This document shows positions 6,153-13,464 of a stretch of DNA of 16,264 nt, piece by piece. The position numbers and the translations under genes were made by a program. This stretch comes from Candidatus Cloacimonadota bacterium (lineage in GTDB: Bacteria > Cloacimonadota > Cloacimonadia > JGIOTU-2), in NCBI GenBank assembly GCA_011043895.1, contig DRBZ01000036.1, positions 1-16,264 on the forward strand, in the 5' to 3' direction. Numbering within the stretch: position 1 is the first letter of the stretch; the number at the start of each line of letters is the position of its first letter. Below the pieces are notes generated by a model. That model did no database searches, was not told the DNA's origin, and was given only the letters and a program-made list of their open reading frames with translations.

Positions 6153-7468
6153 GATCTACCTTTAAATTTTAATTTGATTGTAACACCTTCAAAATCGAAG
6201 GTCTGATATATCTGGTTAAGGATGTATCTTTTATAGTTCTCTGTAACCAGTGTGGGATTATTGACTGAAAAGATAAAAACAGGGGGATGTGTATCCACTT
6301 GAGATGTATAGTAAAATTTAATCCTTTTGTGAGTTGGATGCTTTGGAGGATTCTTGGCGATAATTCTTTTGAGAAATTCATTCATTTCGTGAGTAGAGAT
6401 TCTTTTATTTAGCTGATTGTTAATATGAAGTATAAGACTAAGTAGCCTGTCTACACGTTGACCAGTTTTTGCAGAGATGAATATAATTGGGGCGTAATTA
6501 ACAAAATTCAGAGTATAATATATCTCATCCTCAAATTTTTTTGAGGTTCCAGTTTCTTTCTCAATAAGGTCCCATTTGTTAACCACAAGAATGATACCTT
6601 TGTATTCTGATTGTGCATATTCAATGATACGTTTATCCTGAACCGAGACCTCTTCTTGAGCATCGAGCATTATAAGCACGATATCAGCAGACTCGATGCT
6701 GCGTAAACTTCTGATGTTGCTGAAGTATTCTATACCGAATTTTACTTTGCTTTTTCTCCTGAGACCAGCAGTATCGATGATCGTGAATTTATGATCATCA
6801 AAAGTAAAGTTCAAATGAACAGAATCCCGTGTGGTGCCAGGTATTTCAGTTACTATCACGGCTTCCTGTCCCATGATCTTGTTCACAAGAGATGATTTTC
6901 CAACATTTGGTTTTCCTACAACCGCAATTTTAATAGTATCTTCATCAATCATTTTTTCTTTCTCATCTTGAGATGGTAACATATTGACGATCTCATCAAG
7001 AAGGAAAGAGAAATTTTTGCCATTTATTGCAGCAATGCCAATGGGCTCGCCCAATCCAAGGTTCAGGAATTCATATATTTCAGGTTCATCCTTTTCAGAA
7101 TCTACTTTATTTACCGTAAATAAAACCTTCTCCTGAAGAGGGAGTAATATCCTTGCTATCTGTTCATCATAATCAGTTATGCCAGTCTTGGAATCAGCAA
7201 CAAATAGGATCGCGTCAGCTTCTTCTATTGCTATCTGTGCCTGAGCTTTTATAGAGCGTTCTATAGTATCTTTTGTGCTGGGTACTATTCCCCCAGTATC
7301 AACAACAATAAAAGGAAAACCGTTCCATTTTGTATGATAATACTTCCTGTCTCGTGTTACTCCTGATTGAGGGTCAACAATAGCAAGCTTTTTGCCCACC
7401 ATTCTGTTAAAAATGGTTGATTTGCCCACATTAGGACGACCGACGATAGCTACTATTGGAATACTCAT
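6149..7468 (-). CDS. der: Ribosome biogenesis GTPase Der (EngA)
   Basis: Der is an essential GTPase with two tandem G domains and a KH-like C-terminal domain, acting in 50S subunit assembly. Domain 1 shows G10-R-P-N-V-G-K-S-T, T-R-D (38-40), D57-T-G-G and N120-K-V-D. Domain 2 shows G185-K-P-N-V-G-K-S-S, D232-T-A-G, N297-K-W-D and a clear G5 S-A-K. The G5 segment of domain 1 (A-A-I-N-G-K) is degenerate compared with the usual S-A. The C-terminal ~110 residues match the KH-like domain, ending in a basic F-K-G-R-S. Length (439) is typical. The start ATG at 7468 gives the expected S-I-P-I-V-A-I-V-G opening, with no Shine-Dalgarno sequence visible. It follows the DUF2851 gene by 64 nt and overlaps plsY by 4 nt. 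Confidence 0.97.
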   Translation of the reverse strand: MSIPIVAIVGRPNVGKSTIFNRMVGKKLAIVDPQSGVTRDRKYYHTKWNGFPFIVVDTGGIVPSTKDTIERSIKAQAQIAIEEADAILFVADSKTGITDYDEQIARILLPLQEKVLFTVNKVDSEKDEPEIYEFLNLGLGEPIGIAAINGKNFSFLLDEIVNMLPSQDEKEKMIDEDTIKIAVVGKPNVGKSSLVNKIMGQEAVIVTEIPGTTRDSVHLNFTFDDHKFTIIDTAGLRRKSKVKFGIEYFSNIRSLRSIESADIVLIMLDAQEEVSVQDKRIIEYAQSEYKGIILVVNKWDLIEKETGTSKKFEDEIYYTLNFVNYAPIIFISAKTGQRVDRLLSLILHINNQLNKRISTHEMNEFLKRIIAKNPPKHPTHKRIKFYYTSQVDTHPPVFIFSVNNPTLVTENYKRYILNQIYQTFDFEGVTIKLKFKGRS

Positions 7469-7532
7469 TTTTTATGTAATCCAGTGGGAAATTCTTTGAG
7501 AGGATTGTCAATATTTTGTAACTCAGGATTTG

Positions 7533-8852
7533 CTATTTTTTTACAAGGTTGGTTATGCAGTTTTCACATTCATGATGACAGCAAAATAGATAATAAAGTT
7601 GGATCATACCCTGTTGTATATCTAGAGTTATCGGAAAAGATAAGTTATCCCTGAACAGCGACTTCATATAATTTGTTATATGATTATCAGAAAGTTTTGA
7701 TAGGTTGGAATACACTTTGAGGATAAAATTCTGCATATCATAATAATTTAGTGTTTGAGCATACACATAGGATACAGGAAGCACGATGTTTGCAAAAATA
7801 TCCCTGCTTCGTGATTTTCCAATAGATGGATGAGCTGGAGTTTCAAGAAGTGTAATAAATTCTTTTTCAATATCTTTTGCCTTCACTTCTCTTGTATCAG
7901 GTATACTGAATATTGATATTATTGTATTTATCAAGTTACCTCTTTGCATTGTATTAAAAAGAAATGGAGAGATTTGCCACATACGATTGACCGGATGATT
8001 TTGTGGTCTGCTTCTAAAGAAATTCCAAGAACTTTTTTCAAGGGGATGAAGTAATGATGATAGTTTGAGTAAAATCTTCTTATTGCTAACTTTCAATGAT
8101 TTGTCGATCCATTCAAAATGATAATCCTCCAGAGTTAATCCGCTTGCGTATAGAAGGATAGAGAAAAGGTCATTTTCATTTTTACATTCTTTGATGATTG
8201 TTTGAAGTCTTTTATAGGAAAGTAATTTTGCCAGTTTATAAAAAGGTACTTTATTCTTTGTATAACCGAGTGCTTCTAGGATGCCCTCAAAGAGAATCTG
8301 GTTGAAATCAGAATTCACCAATTCTGCTGAGAAACGTTTACATTTCTTATAGAATCTTTGTAGCCCCTTTTCTTTAAGAATGTTTTCCAATTCTTCTTTA
8401 GTGACTATTTCACACAATTGGCACTCAATAGTCTCTTTCTGAGATGTATCAAAAGGTTTACTTCCGAAGCGTTTCCAGAGTTTTTCAAGCTGTTGATCAA
8501 GATTGTTTCTCAGTTCAAGGATTGGTATTTTTGATCCATTCTCTGTAATAGTAAATTCTTTATTATGCTCGTTTTCAAACACGACGTGAAGTATCACATT
8601 ATTGTATCGTGCATCTTCATGATGTATGTGAGCTTTCCAGTCATATTCAGTCCTGTGTATCTCAACATCTCCCTGCACTTTTTCATTATTCAGAAGAAGA
8701 ATACTATTTATAAAATCAGGCCCTGCGTCAGTATTCCATTTTCCCTGAAAGAGTATTTTTAGAGATTTTCCATCAATTGTATAAAGAGTTCTCTTGAGAT
8801 GTTGCTCATCCCAGATATGATAAAGAAAATTTTCAGCAATATATTTTTCCAT
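7533..8852 (-). CDS. DUF2851 family protein
   Basis: The 439-residue protein matches the DUF2851 family, which is frequent in Bacteroidetes and relatives and has no established function. The conserved N-terminal block is G-K-W-N-x-D-A-G-P-D46-F, then G-D-V-E64-I-H66 and D-W-K-A-H-I-H-H (71-78), leading to Y-N-N-V-I-L-H-V-V. The D...E-x-H spacing recalls a PD-(D/E)XK nuclease core with His for Lys; that is inference only. The C-terminus carries a compact cluster C424-C-H-H-E-C429-E-N-C432, and C-Q-L-C lies mid-protein. Together these could bind a metal. The start is supported by GGGGG at 8857-8861, five bases (TTGTT on the plus strand) before the ATG. The gene is divergent from hup and is the first of the leftward block, 64 nt before der. 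Confidence 0.85.
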   Translation of the reverse strand: MEKYIAENFLYHIWDEQHLKRTLYTIDGKSLKILFQGKWNTDAGPDFINSILLLNNEKVQGDVEIHRTEYDWKAHIHHEDARYNNVILHVVFENEHNKEFTITENGSKIPILELRNNLDQQLEKLWKRFGSKPFDTSQKETIECQLCEIVTKEELENILKEKGLQRFYKKCKRFSAELVNSDFNQILFEGILEALGYTKNKVPFYKLAKLLSYKRLQTIIKECKNENDLFSILLYASGLTLEDYHFEWIDKSLKVSNKKILLKLSSLLHPLEKSSWNFFRSRPQNHPVNRMWQISPFLFNTMQRGNLINTIISIFSIPDTREVKAKDIEKEFITLLETPAHPSIGKSRSRDIFANIVLPVSYVYAQTLNYYDMQNFILKVYSNLSKLSDNHITNYMKSLFRDNLSFPITLDIQQGMIQLYYLFCCHHECENCITNLVKK

Positions 8853-9005
8853 TGTTCCCCCAAATCATATAAAAAGAACGAAAATGATATAATTGCTGTC
8901 AAATATTTTAGAAAAATTAGTTTTTTTTTCATAAAAATTTGACAGTAGATTTGTAATTTACAAATTAGACGATAATTACAGAAATATTCTCTTCCAGGAG
9001 GTTCA
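8853..9005. promoter_or_regulatory. Divergent control region between DUF2851 gene and hup
   Basis: The 153-bp AT-rich gap separates two outward-facing genes. CTGTCAAAT (8896-8904) and ATTTGACAG (8937-8945) are a perfect 9-bp inverted repeat, each arm containing TTGACA reading outward like a -35 box. The 32 bp between the arms hold a run of nine T (8921-8929). For hup, TTGACA (8939-8944) with a 17-nt spacer reaches AAATTA (8962-8967), only a weak -10 box; GATAAT (8971-8976) is better but 26 nt away. For the leftward gene the nearest good -10 (TATATG) is 25 nt away. A divergent promoter is therefore likely by position, while the exact boxes remain uncertain. Confidence 0.45.
8949..8965. repeat. 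17-bp palindrome ATTTGTAA-T-TTACAAAT upstream of hup
   Basis: The arms ATTTGTAA (8949-8956) and TTACAAAT (8958-8965) are exact reverse complements around one central base. It falls between the outward TTGACA and the hup ribosome site, where a repressor or an autoregulating protein could act on the promoter. The core 14-mer TTTGTAATTTACAA also occurs at 2339-2352 beside another repeat, so it may be part of a dispersed element and not an operator. Confidence 0.45.
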
Positions 9006-9287
9006 ATGACCAAGGCTGATTTAATTCAGGCAATTTCTCAGGAAACCGGAATTATTCTGAAAGATACGAAAATAATTGTGGACGCTCTACTTGATAATAT
9101 CAGGGAGAGCATGATCAATGGAGAACACATTGAACTCAGAGGTTTTGGTACTTTTAAGAATAAAGTGCGAAAATCAAGGATAGCGCGTAATCCTAATACA
9201 AAGGAACTCGTTCATCTTCCAGAGCGTATAGTGCCAACCTTTAAGTTTTCAAAATTCTTTGTTGACGAAGTGATGAAGAATAATTAA
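9006..9287 (+). CDS. hup: HU/IHF-family nucleoid-associated DNA-binding protein
   Basis: The 93-residue protein is a full-length member of the HU/IHF family, small dimeric proteins that bend DNA and compact the nucleoid. The helical body opens M-T-K-A-D-L-I-Q-A-I. The saddle starts at G-E-H-I-E-L-R-G-F-G-T-F (39-50). The DNA-clasping arm is K-V-R-K-S-R-I-A-R-N-P63-N-T-K-E, where Pro63 is the intercalating residue. HU versus IHF cannot be decided from one sequence; as a single free-standing gene HU is more likely. A strong AGGAGG site (8996-9001) lies 4 nt before the ATG, implying high expression. The next small basic gene starts 17 nt after its stop, and the gene is divergent from DUF2851. 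Confidence 0.95.
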   Translation: MTKADLIQAISQETGIILKDTKIIVDALLDNIRESMINGEHIELRGFGTFKNKVRKSRIARNPNTKELVHLPERIVPTFKFSKFFVDEVMKNN

Positions 9288-9304
9288 TCTAACTGGAGTT
9301 ATAT

Positions 9305-9394
9305 ATGCCCTGCGGCAAGAAAAGAAAGAAAGCAAAGATCAATAAGCATAAAAGAAAGAAGAGACTGAAAAAGAATCGTCATAAAAAGAAATAA
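9305..9394 (+). CDS. Tiny COX24/AURKAIP1-like basic protein, probable ribosome-associated peptide
   Basis: This 29-codon gene encodes M-P-C-G-K-K-R-K-K-A-K, I-N-K-H-K-R-K-K-R-L, K-K-N-R-H-K-K-K; more than half the residues are Lys or Arg. The pattern K-x-H-K-R-K-K-R-x-K-K-N-R-H-K-K matches the COX24/AURKAIP1 C-terminal domain (DUF1713). That domain is found as a free-standing 30-35-residue protein in Bacteroidetes. It is related to mitochondrial small-subunit protein mS38, and by recalled knowledge to the mycobacterial ribosomal peptide bS22. A ribosomal role is inferred from that kinship. GGAG (9295-9298) lies 6 nt before the ATG, and the gene starts 17 nt after hup, so both are probably on one transcript. 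It is below the length limits of common gene finders and easily missed. Confidence 0.85.
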   Translation: MPCGKKRKKAKINKHKRKKRLKKNRHKKK

Positions 9395-9445
9395 TTAGTA
9401 CTCATTGGATACAGTTCGAACGTAATTAGGAATGGAGAAAAAAAC

Positions 9446-9646
9446 ATGTATAAAATTTTAGCAAAATTAAGTGCTATAGTTGCAGCTGTTTTATTACTTC
9501 TCGGGATTATTGACAAGATCTTCTTTCCACACAGCAACATTTTATTGCAACATGAGAATTACTTCCTTGCTGCAAATCCTTTTATTTTATTTGGGATTTT
9601 TTTCCTCGTTGCTGACTATGTCTATTCTGGAAAAAATAAAGAGTAG
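9446..9646 (+). CDS. Small two-helix membrane protein of unknown function
   Basis: The 66-residue protein has two hydrophobic stretches, about residues 7-27 and 40-60. They are joined by a polar loop (F-P-H-S-N-I-L-L-Q-H-E-N) and followed by a short basic tail (S-G-K-N-K-E). I do not recognise a family. GGAG (9434-9437) stands 8 nt before the ATG, a good ribosome site that supports translation. It follows the 29-codon basic gene by 51 nt and may be on the hup transcript. A convergent tRNA gene follows 27 nt after its stop, and no terminator hairpin is seen between them. There is no catalytic or metal motif. Confidence 0.65.
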   Translation: MYKILAKLSAIVAAVLLLLGIIDKIFFPHSNILLQHENYFLAANPFILFGIFFLVADYVYSGKNKE

Positions 9647-9673
9647 GAATAACAAGCATATCTGGTAAAATGA

Positions 9674-9750
9674 TGGTCGGGATGGCCGGATTTGAACCGG
9701 CGACTTCTTCGTCCCGAACGAAGCGCGCTACCGGACTGCGCTACATCCCG
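9674..9750 (-). tRNA. trnP-CGG: tRNA-Pro (anticodon CGG)
   Basis: Read on the minus strand, the 77 nt fold as a complete cloverleaf. The acceptor stem is CGGGATG/CATCCCG, the D-stem GCGC/GCGC, and the anticodon stem CTTCG/CGAAG around loop TTCGGGA. The T-arm is GCCGG-TTCAAAT-CCGGC, the discriminator base is A, and the 3' CCA is encoded. The anticodon CGG (9714-9716) with G37 reads proline CCG codons. The gene opposes its plus-strand neighbours. TTGACA occurs 34 nt upstream on its own strand, but no matching -10 box was found. Confidence 0.97.
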
Positions 9751-9853
9751 ATTGGGACTCCAAATCCGTTTACTATATTTTCTCTGTCAAGAAAAAGATG
9801 TGCTATCTCTCTTATCTATAAGAAGTTAGGAATTTTATTCCATTGAATAATGA

Positions 9854-9881
9854 TTGACATTCCTTTTTTAGGATGTAAACT
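9854..9881 (+). promoter_or_regulatory. Candidate sigma-70-type promoter of the lon operon
   Basis: TTGACA (9854-9859) is a perfect -35 box; after a 16-nt spacer TAAACT (9876-9881) matches the -10 consensus at 4 of 6 positions and is preceded by TG. Initiation would fall about 25 nt before the lon ATG. No CIRCE-type inverted repeat (TTAGCACTC...GAGTGCTAA) is present, so HrcA heat-shock control is not supported. Confidence 0.45.
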
Positions 9882-9913
9882 TTTATGTAAAAATTCAAGG
9901 TTAATTATATAGC

Positions 9914-12265
9914 ATGAGTAAAGATATAATCGCAGAAAAAGATAATATTATTCCGATCATTCCAACCAGAAATATTGTCATTTTTCCACAGATGATCATA
10001 CCACTTGTGATCGGGAGATCACGATCCATTAAAGCTACAGAGGAAGCATACGATTCAAATAAAATCATCTTCTGCGTTGCTCAGAAGTCTGCAGACACTC
10101 AGGATCCCAATTTAGAAGATTTGTATGAAATGGGAGTTGTCTGTCAGATCCTTCAAATACTCAAGATGCCTGATGCTACAATACGCATACTCGTTGAAGG
10201 ACTTCAAAGAGCCCGAATAAAAGATCTGATATTTTCGGATGACTATATTAGTGCACATCTCGAAATCATTCCAAAAGAGAATTTTCCAGAAACACCTGAC
10301 AATCTGGCACTCATACAGACACTTGAGCATGATTTCAAGGAATATGGTCGTCTCAGCAGGAATTTCTCTGATGATGTGCTCATTACCTATGAGAATCTCA
10401 AATCCTACGAAGATAAAGTGGATTATATATGTTCAAATATAGATTTGGACCTGCCCATAAAGCAAGACTTGCTAGAGCAAAAACTTATGGATCGAATATT
10501 CGGTCTAATCGAATATATTTCTAAAGAACTGGAAATTCTAAAGATTCGTAAAAAGATAGCAGGTGAGGTACGCAGTAAACTTACTAAATCACAGAAGGAA
10601 TATTTTCTCAACCAGGAATTAAAAGCCATTCAAAAAGAACTGGGACTGGGGGATGATCAAAATATTGAGATCAATGAGCTTGAGAAGAGATTATCTAAAC
10701 TTGAACTCAGCGAGGAAGCCAAAGAAAAAGCAGAATATGAACTCAATAAACTTCGCAGAACCAATCCTATTTCACCAGAATATTCGGTGTCCTTGAATTA
10801 TCTTAATTGGCTGGCTGATCTTCCTTGGAGAACTCCTAAAAAAGGTAAATTTGAACTCACAAAAGCTGAAGAGATACTCGATCACGATCACTATGGTCTG
10901 AAAAAGATTAAAGAGCGAATTGTTGAATATCTTGCGGTTTTGAAAATGGTTAGCAAAGTCAAAGGACAAATCCTTTGTTTTGTTGGTCCACCTGGAGTAG
11001 GAAAAACATCTCTTGGGCAGTCAATTGCACGAGCACTCAACCGAAAATTCGTACGTCTTTCTTTGGGGGGTGTTCGTGATGAAGCAGAAATTCGCGGTCA
11101 TAGAAAAACCTATATCGGCGCAATGCCGGGAATTATCATACAAGCGATGAAACGGGTTGGTTCAAAAAATCCAGTTATTATGCTTGATGAAGTTGATAAG
11201 ATGAGTATGGACTTTCGGGGTGATCCCTCTGCTGCGCTTCTTGAAGTACTTGATCCGGAGCAGAATTACGAATTCCATGATCATTATATCGAAGTAGGAT
11301 ATGATCTTTCTCAGGTACTGTTTATCACAACAGCTAATAATCTATATTCGATACCACAAGCTCTTCGCGACAGAATGGAAGTAATCACATTGCCCGGTTA
11401 TACAGAATATGAGAAATATAAAATTGCCGAGGGTTTCTTACTACCAAAACAGCTCGAAAAGCATGGATTCAATAATAAAATCAGTGTTGAATTCTCTGAA
11501 AATGCTTTTCTGAATATCATTAGAAATTATACACGCGAAGCAGGAGTGAGAAATCTGGAACGAAATATTGCTTCTATACTCAGAAAGATTGTTCGAGAGT
11601 ATTTAAAGAATAAAAAGAAAAAGAAGTATCGAGTTACTGCCAATAATGTAAGAACTTACCTCGGTGTAGAAAAATATTTGTATTCAGACATCAAGAAAGT
11701 TGATAGTGTTGGCATTGCAAATGGTCTGGCATGGACATCTATCGGTGGAGTGTTGTTGCAGGTGGAAGCCGTTGCAGTAGATGGTAAGGGAAATTTATCT
11801 CTTACAGGACAGCTTGGTGATGTAATGAAAGAATCCGCAAATGCTGCATTAAGCTATGCTAGAGCTCATTATAAAAGATTTGATCTTGATAAGAATTTCT
11901 ACAAAAGTAAGGATATTCATGTTCATGTACCAGAAGGAGCAATACCTAAGGATGGTCCTTCTGCAGGAATAACTATCGCAGTAGCTATTATCTCAGCTTT
12001 ATCTGGAAGAAAAGTACATTGTGACCATGCAATGACTGGTGAGATCACCCTTATGGGTGATGTACTTCCGATAGGTGGACTGGAGGAAAAACTCGTTGCA
12101 GCACAACGAGCTAAGATTAAAAATGTGATTATTCCAAGAAAAAATGCACGAGAATTGAGTGAGATGCCAAAGCAAATTCAGAAAGGTTTGAACATTATTC
12201 CTGTAGATACGATGGATGAAGTACTTGAACACACACTCTTTCCAGTAAAGAAAGAAAATAAATGA
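9914..12265 (+). CDS. lon: ATP-dependent protease Lon
   Basis: Lon is a cytoplasmic AAA+ serine protease that unfolds and degrades misfolded and selected regulatory proteins as a hexamer. The 783-residue protein has the N-terminal substrate-binding domain (from I-I-P-I-I-P-T-R-N to about 210) and a coiled helical region (~210-310). The AAA+ module has Walker A G358-P-P-G-V-G-K-T-S and Walker B V-I-M-L-D-E-V-D-K-M. The C-terminal protease domain has catalytic Ser683 in P-K-D-G-P-S-A-G and Lys726 in G-L-E-E-K-L, 43 residues apart as in E. coli (S679/K722). All active-site residues are intact. The ATG has only a weak AAGG sequence ~13 nt upstream. The stop overlaps the next start by 4 nt (ATGA), so lon heads a compact operon. 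Confidence 0.98.
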   Translation: MSKDIIAEKDNIIPIIPTRNIVIFPQMIIPLVIGRSRSIKATEEAYDSNKIIFCVAQKSADTQDPNLEDLYEMGVVCQILQILKMPDATIRILVEGLQRARIKDLIFSDDYISAHLEIIPKENFPETPDNLALIQTLEHDFKEYGRLSRNFSDDVLITYENLKSYEDKVDYICSNIDLDLPIKQDLLEQKLMDRIFGLIEYISKELEILKIRKKIAGEVRSKLTKSQKEYFLNQELKAIQKELGLGDDQNIEINELEKRLSKLELSEEAKEKAEYELNKLRRTNPISPEYSVSLNYLNWLADLPWRTPKKGKFELTKAEEILDHDHYGLKKIKERIVEYLAVLKMVSKVKGQILCFVGPPGVGKTSLGQSIARALNRKFVRLSLGGVRDEAEIRGHRKTYIGAMPGIIIQAMKRVGSKNPVIMLDEVDKMSMDFRGDPSAALLEVLDPEQNYEFHDHYIEVGYDLSQVLFITTANNLYSIPQALRDRMEVITLPGYTEYEKYKIAEGFLLPKQLEKHGFNNKISVEFSENAFLNIIRNYTREAGVRNLERNIASILRKIVREYLKNKKKKKYRVTANNVRTYLGVEKYLYSDIKKVDSVGIANGLAWTSIGGVLLQVEAVAVDGKGNLSLTGQLGDVMKESANAALSYARAHYKRFDLDKNFYKSKDIHVHVPEGAIPKDGPSAGITIAVAIISALSGRKVHCDHAMTGEITLMGDVLPIGGLEEKLVAAQRAKIKNVIIPRKNARELSEMPKQIQKGLNIIPVDTMDEVLEHTLFPVKKENK

Positions 12266-12492
12266 AAATCGAAGAAATCTCAAGAAGATATCTCGATGGT
12301 AATTCCGAAGAATTGATTGTTCATGTAGATAAAAAAGATTTACAACTTCTGGGATATATATTAGAAACAATTGAAGGAATGTGCTATTATTCAACCATTG
12401 ATAAAGATGATTCTCAGGTGAAGATCACTTATACTGTGGATTATAAATTGGATATCGAGAAGATTCTTAAATCTTTGAGGGAACACGAATAG
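12262..12492 (+). CDS. Small DUF4911-like protein
   Basis: The 76-residue acidic protein contains a segment D-L-Q-L-L-G-Y-I-L-E-T-I-E-G-M (27-41) followed by T-I-D-K-D-D-S-Q-V-K-I-T-Y. This resembles the 'ILEgyEG...TlD' pattern of DUF4911, a small family of unknown function. The match is from pattern memory and could be wrong. There are no Cys clusters, signal peptide or membrane segment, so it is probably a small cytoplasmic alpha/beta protein. Its ATG overlaps the lon stop (ATGA), implying translational coupling, and meaB begins 10 nt after its stop. The position suggests an accessory of Lon or MeaB, but this is only inference. Confidence 0.7.
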   Translation: MKIEEISRRYLDGNSEELIVHVDKKDLQLLGYILETIEGMCYYSTIDKDDSQVKITYTVDYKLDIEKILKSLREHE

Positions 12493-12502
12493 TATACAGA
12501 CC

Positions 12503-13453
12503 ATGAAGGTTGATGCGCTTATTGATCAATGCACAAAAGGTAACCATAGAGCTGCAGCGAAACTTATCACTCTAATTGAAAACAAGGAATACCTCGAAGA
12601 AATAATTCCTAAATTATACCCATATAGAAAAAATAGTTATATCATAGGTATTACCGGGGCACCTGGTGTAGGAAAAAGTACCATTACAGATAAATTGATC
12701 ACACAGTTTAGACACTATAACGCTACTGTTGGAGTTGTCGCTATAGATCCAACGAGTCCATTTTCCGGAGGAGCACTACTTGGCGACAGAATAAGATTAC
12801 AGAAACATGCAACTGATGAACGGGTTTTTATTCGCAGCATGGGATCGAGAGGACACCTTGGTGGGCTCGCACCTGCTACCAATGATGTATTAACAGTACT
12901 TGCAGCTCTTGGCTGTGACTATATTATCATAGAAACTGTTGGTGTGGGACAATCAGAGATCGAGATCGTTAAATATGCAGATATGGTTCTACTGGTTCTT
13001 ACTCCTGGTTCAGGAGATAGTATGCAGGTTATGAAGGCTGGTATAATGGAGATTGGCGACATATTTGTGATAAATAAGTGTGACCGACCAGGAGTAGATA
13101 AGATCGAATCTGAACTCAATTTGATCCAGCAGATAAATCAGCACAAGGATCGATTACGACCGATTGCTAAGATCGTCGCCCCAAAAGAAATTGGCATGGA
13201 TATCTTGTATAAAATGATAATGGAACTAAAAAACGAACAGGAAAAAAGTTCTGAAATTATTATGAAACATAGAGTTCGAATAAAAAATGAAATACTGAGT
13301 AATCTTCAAGATTCTATTTACTCTCATATACAAACAAATTTAATTCCTGAAAAAAAAATGGAAACTTGTGTTGATATTGTATTTGACAACAAATCCGACC
13401 CGATAACAATGTCACGAAAGTTGTTGGATGAATATCAAAAAAATCTATCCTGA
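12503..13453 (+). CDS. meaB: Methylmalonyl-CoA mutase-associated GTPase MeaB (ArgK family)
   Basis: This 316-residue G3E-type GTPase guards loading and integrity of the adenosylcobalamin cofactor of methylmalonyl-CoA mutase. The Walker A loop is G52-A-P-G-V-G-K-S-T60. A-I-D-P-T-S-P-F-S-G-G-A-L-L-G-D-R (80-96), M-G-S-R-G-H-L-G-G (113-121) and E144-T-V-G-V-G-Q-S-E are family signatures. N191-K-C-D is the guanine-specificity motif. The older 'arginine kinase' name ArgK is not supported for this family. The C-terminal dimerisation arm (~260-316) is present. No mutase gene lies in the window, so its partner is presumably elsewhere; a propionate/succinate interconversion route is inferred. No clear Shine-Dalgarno sequence is seen. 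The gene ends 11 nt before the preferred start of the next one. Confidence 0.95.
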   Translation: MKVDALIDQCTKGNHRAAAKLITLIENKEYLEEIIPKLYPYRKNSYIIGITGAPGVGKSTITDKLITQFRHYNATVGVVAIDPTSPFSGGALLGDRIRLQKHATDERVFIRSMGSRGHLGGLAPATNDVLTVLAALGCDYIIIETVGVGQSEIEIVKYADMVLLVLTPGSGDSMQVMKAGIMEIGDIFVINKCDRPGVDKIESELNLIQQINQHKDRLRPIAKIVAPKEIGMDILYKMIMELKNEQEKSSEIIMKHRVRIKNEILSNLQDSIYSHIQTNLIPEKKMETCVDIVFDNKSDPITMSRKLLDEYQKNLS

Positions 13454-13454
13454 T

Positions 13455-13458
13455 GGAG
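13455..13458 (+). promoter_or_regulatory. Ribosome binding site deciding the GlmU-like start
   Basis: GGAG lies 6 nt before the ATG at 13465. An earlier in-frame ATG at 13453 overlaps the meaB stop but has this GGAG inside its own reading frame and no site upstream. The family opening M-K-L-C-I-F-E also favours 13465. Confidence 0.7.
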
Positions 13459-13464
13459 AACGCT

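Noticed and set aside
8759..9013. Minus-strand open frame covering the divergent gap
   Set aside because: It runs through the AT-rich control region and antisense across the hup ribosome site, has no recognisable product, and overlaps the better-supported DUF2851 start in another frame.
9674..9750. tRNA-Pro as a site of an integrated element
   Set aside because: No integrase, no duplicated tRNA 3' end and no foreign gene content are visible on either side.
12503..13453. Lysine/arginine/ornithine transport kinase (ArgK)
   Set aside because: The GTPase motifs and the E-T-V-G-V-G-Q-S-E signature are those of MeaB; the ArgK name is a legacy label.
13453..13464. Upstream ATG as the start of the GlmU-like gene
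   Set aside because: The GGAG ribosome site lies inside that extension and is correctly spaced for the ATG at 13465, which also gives the family's usual N-terminus.
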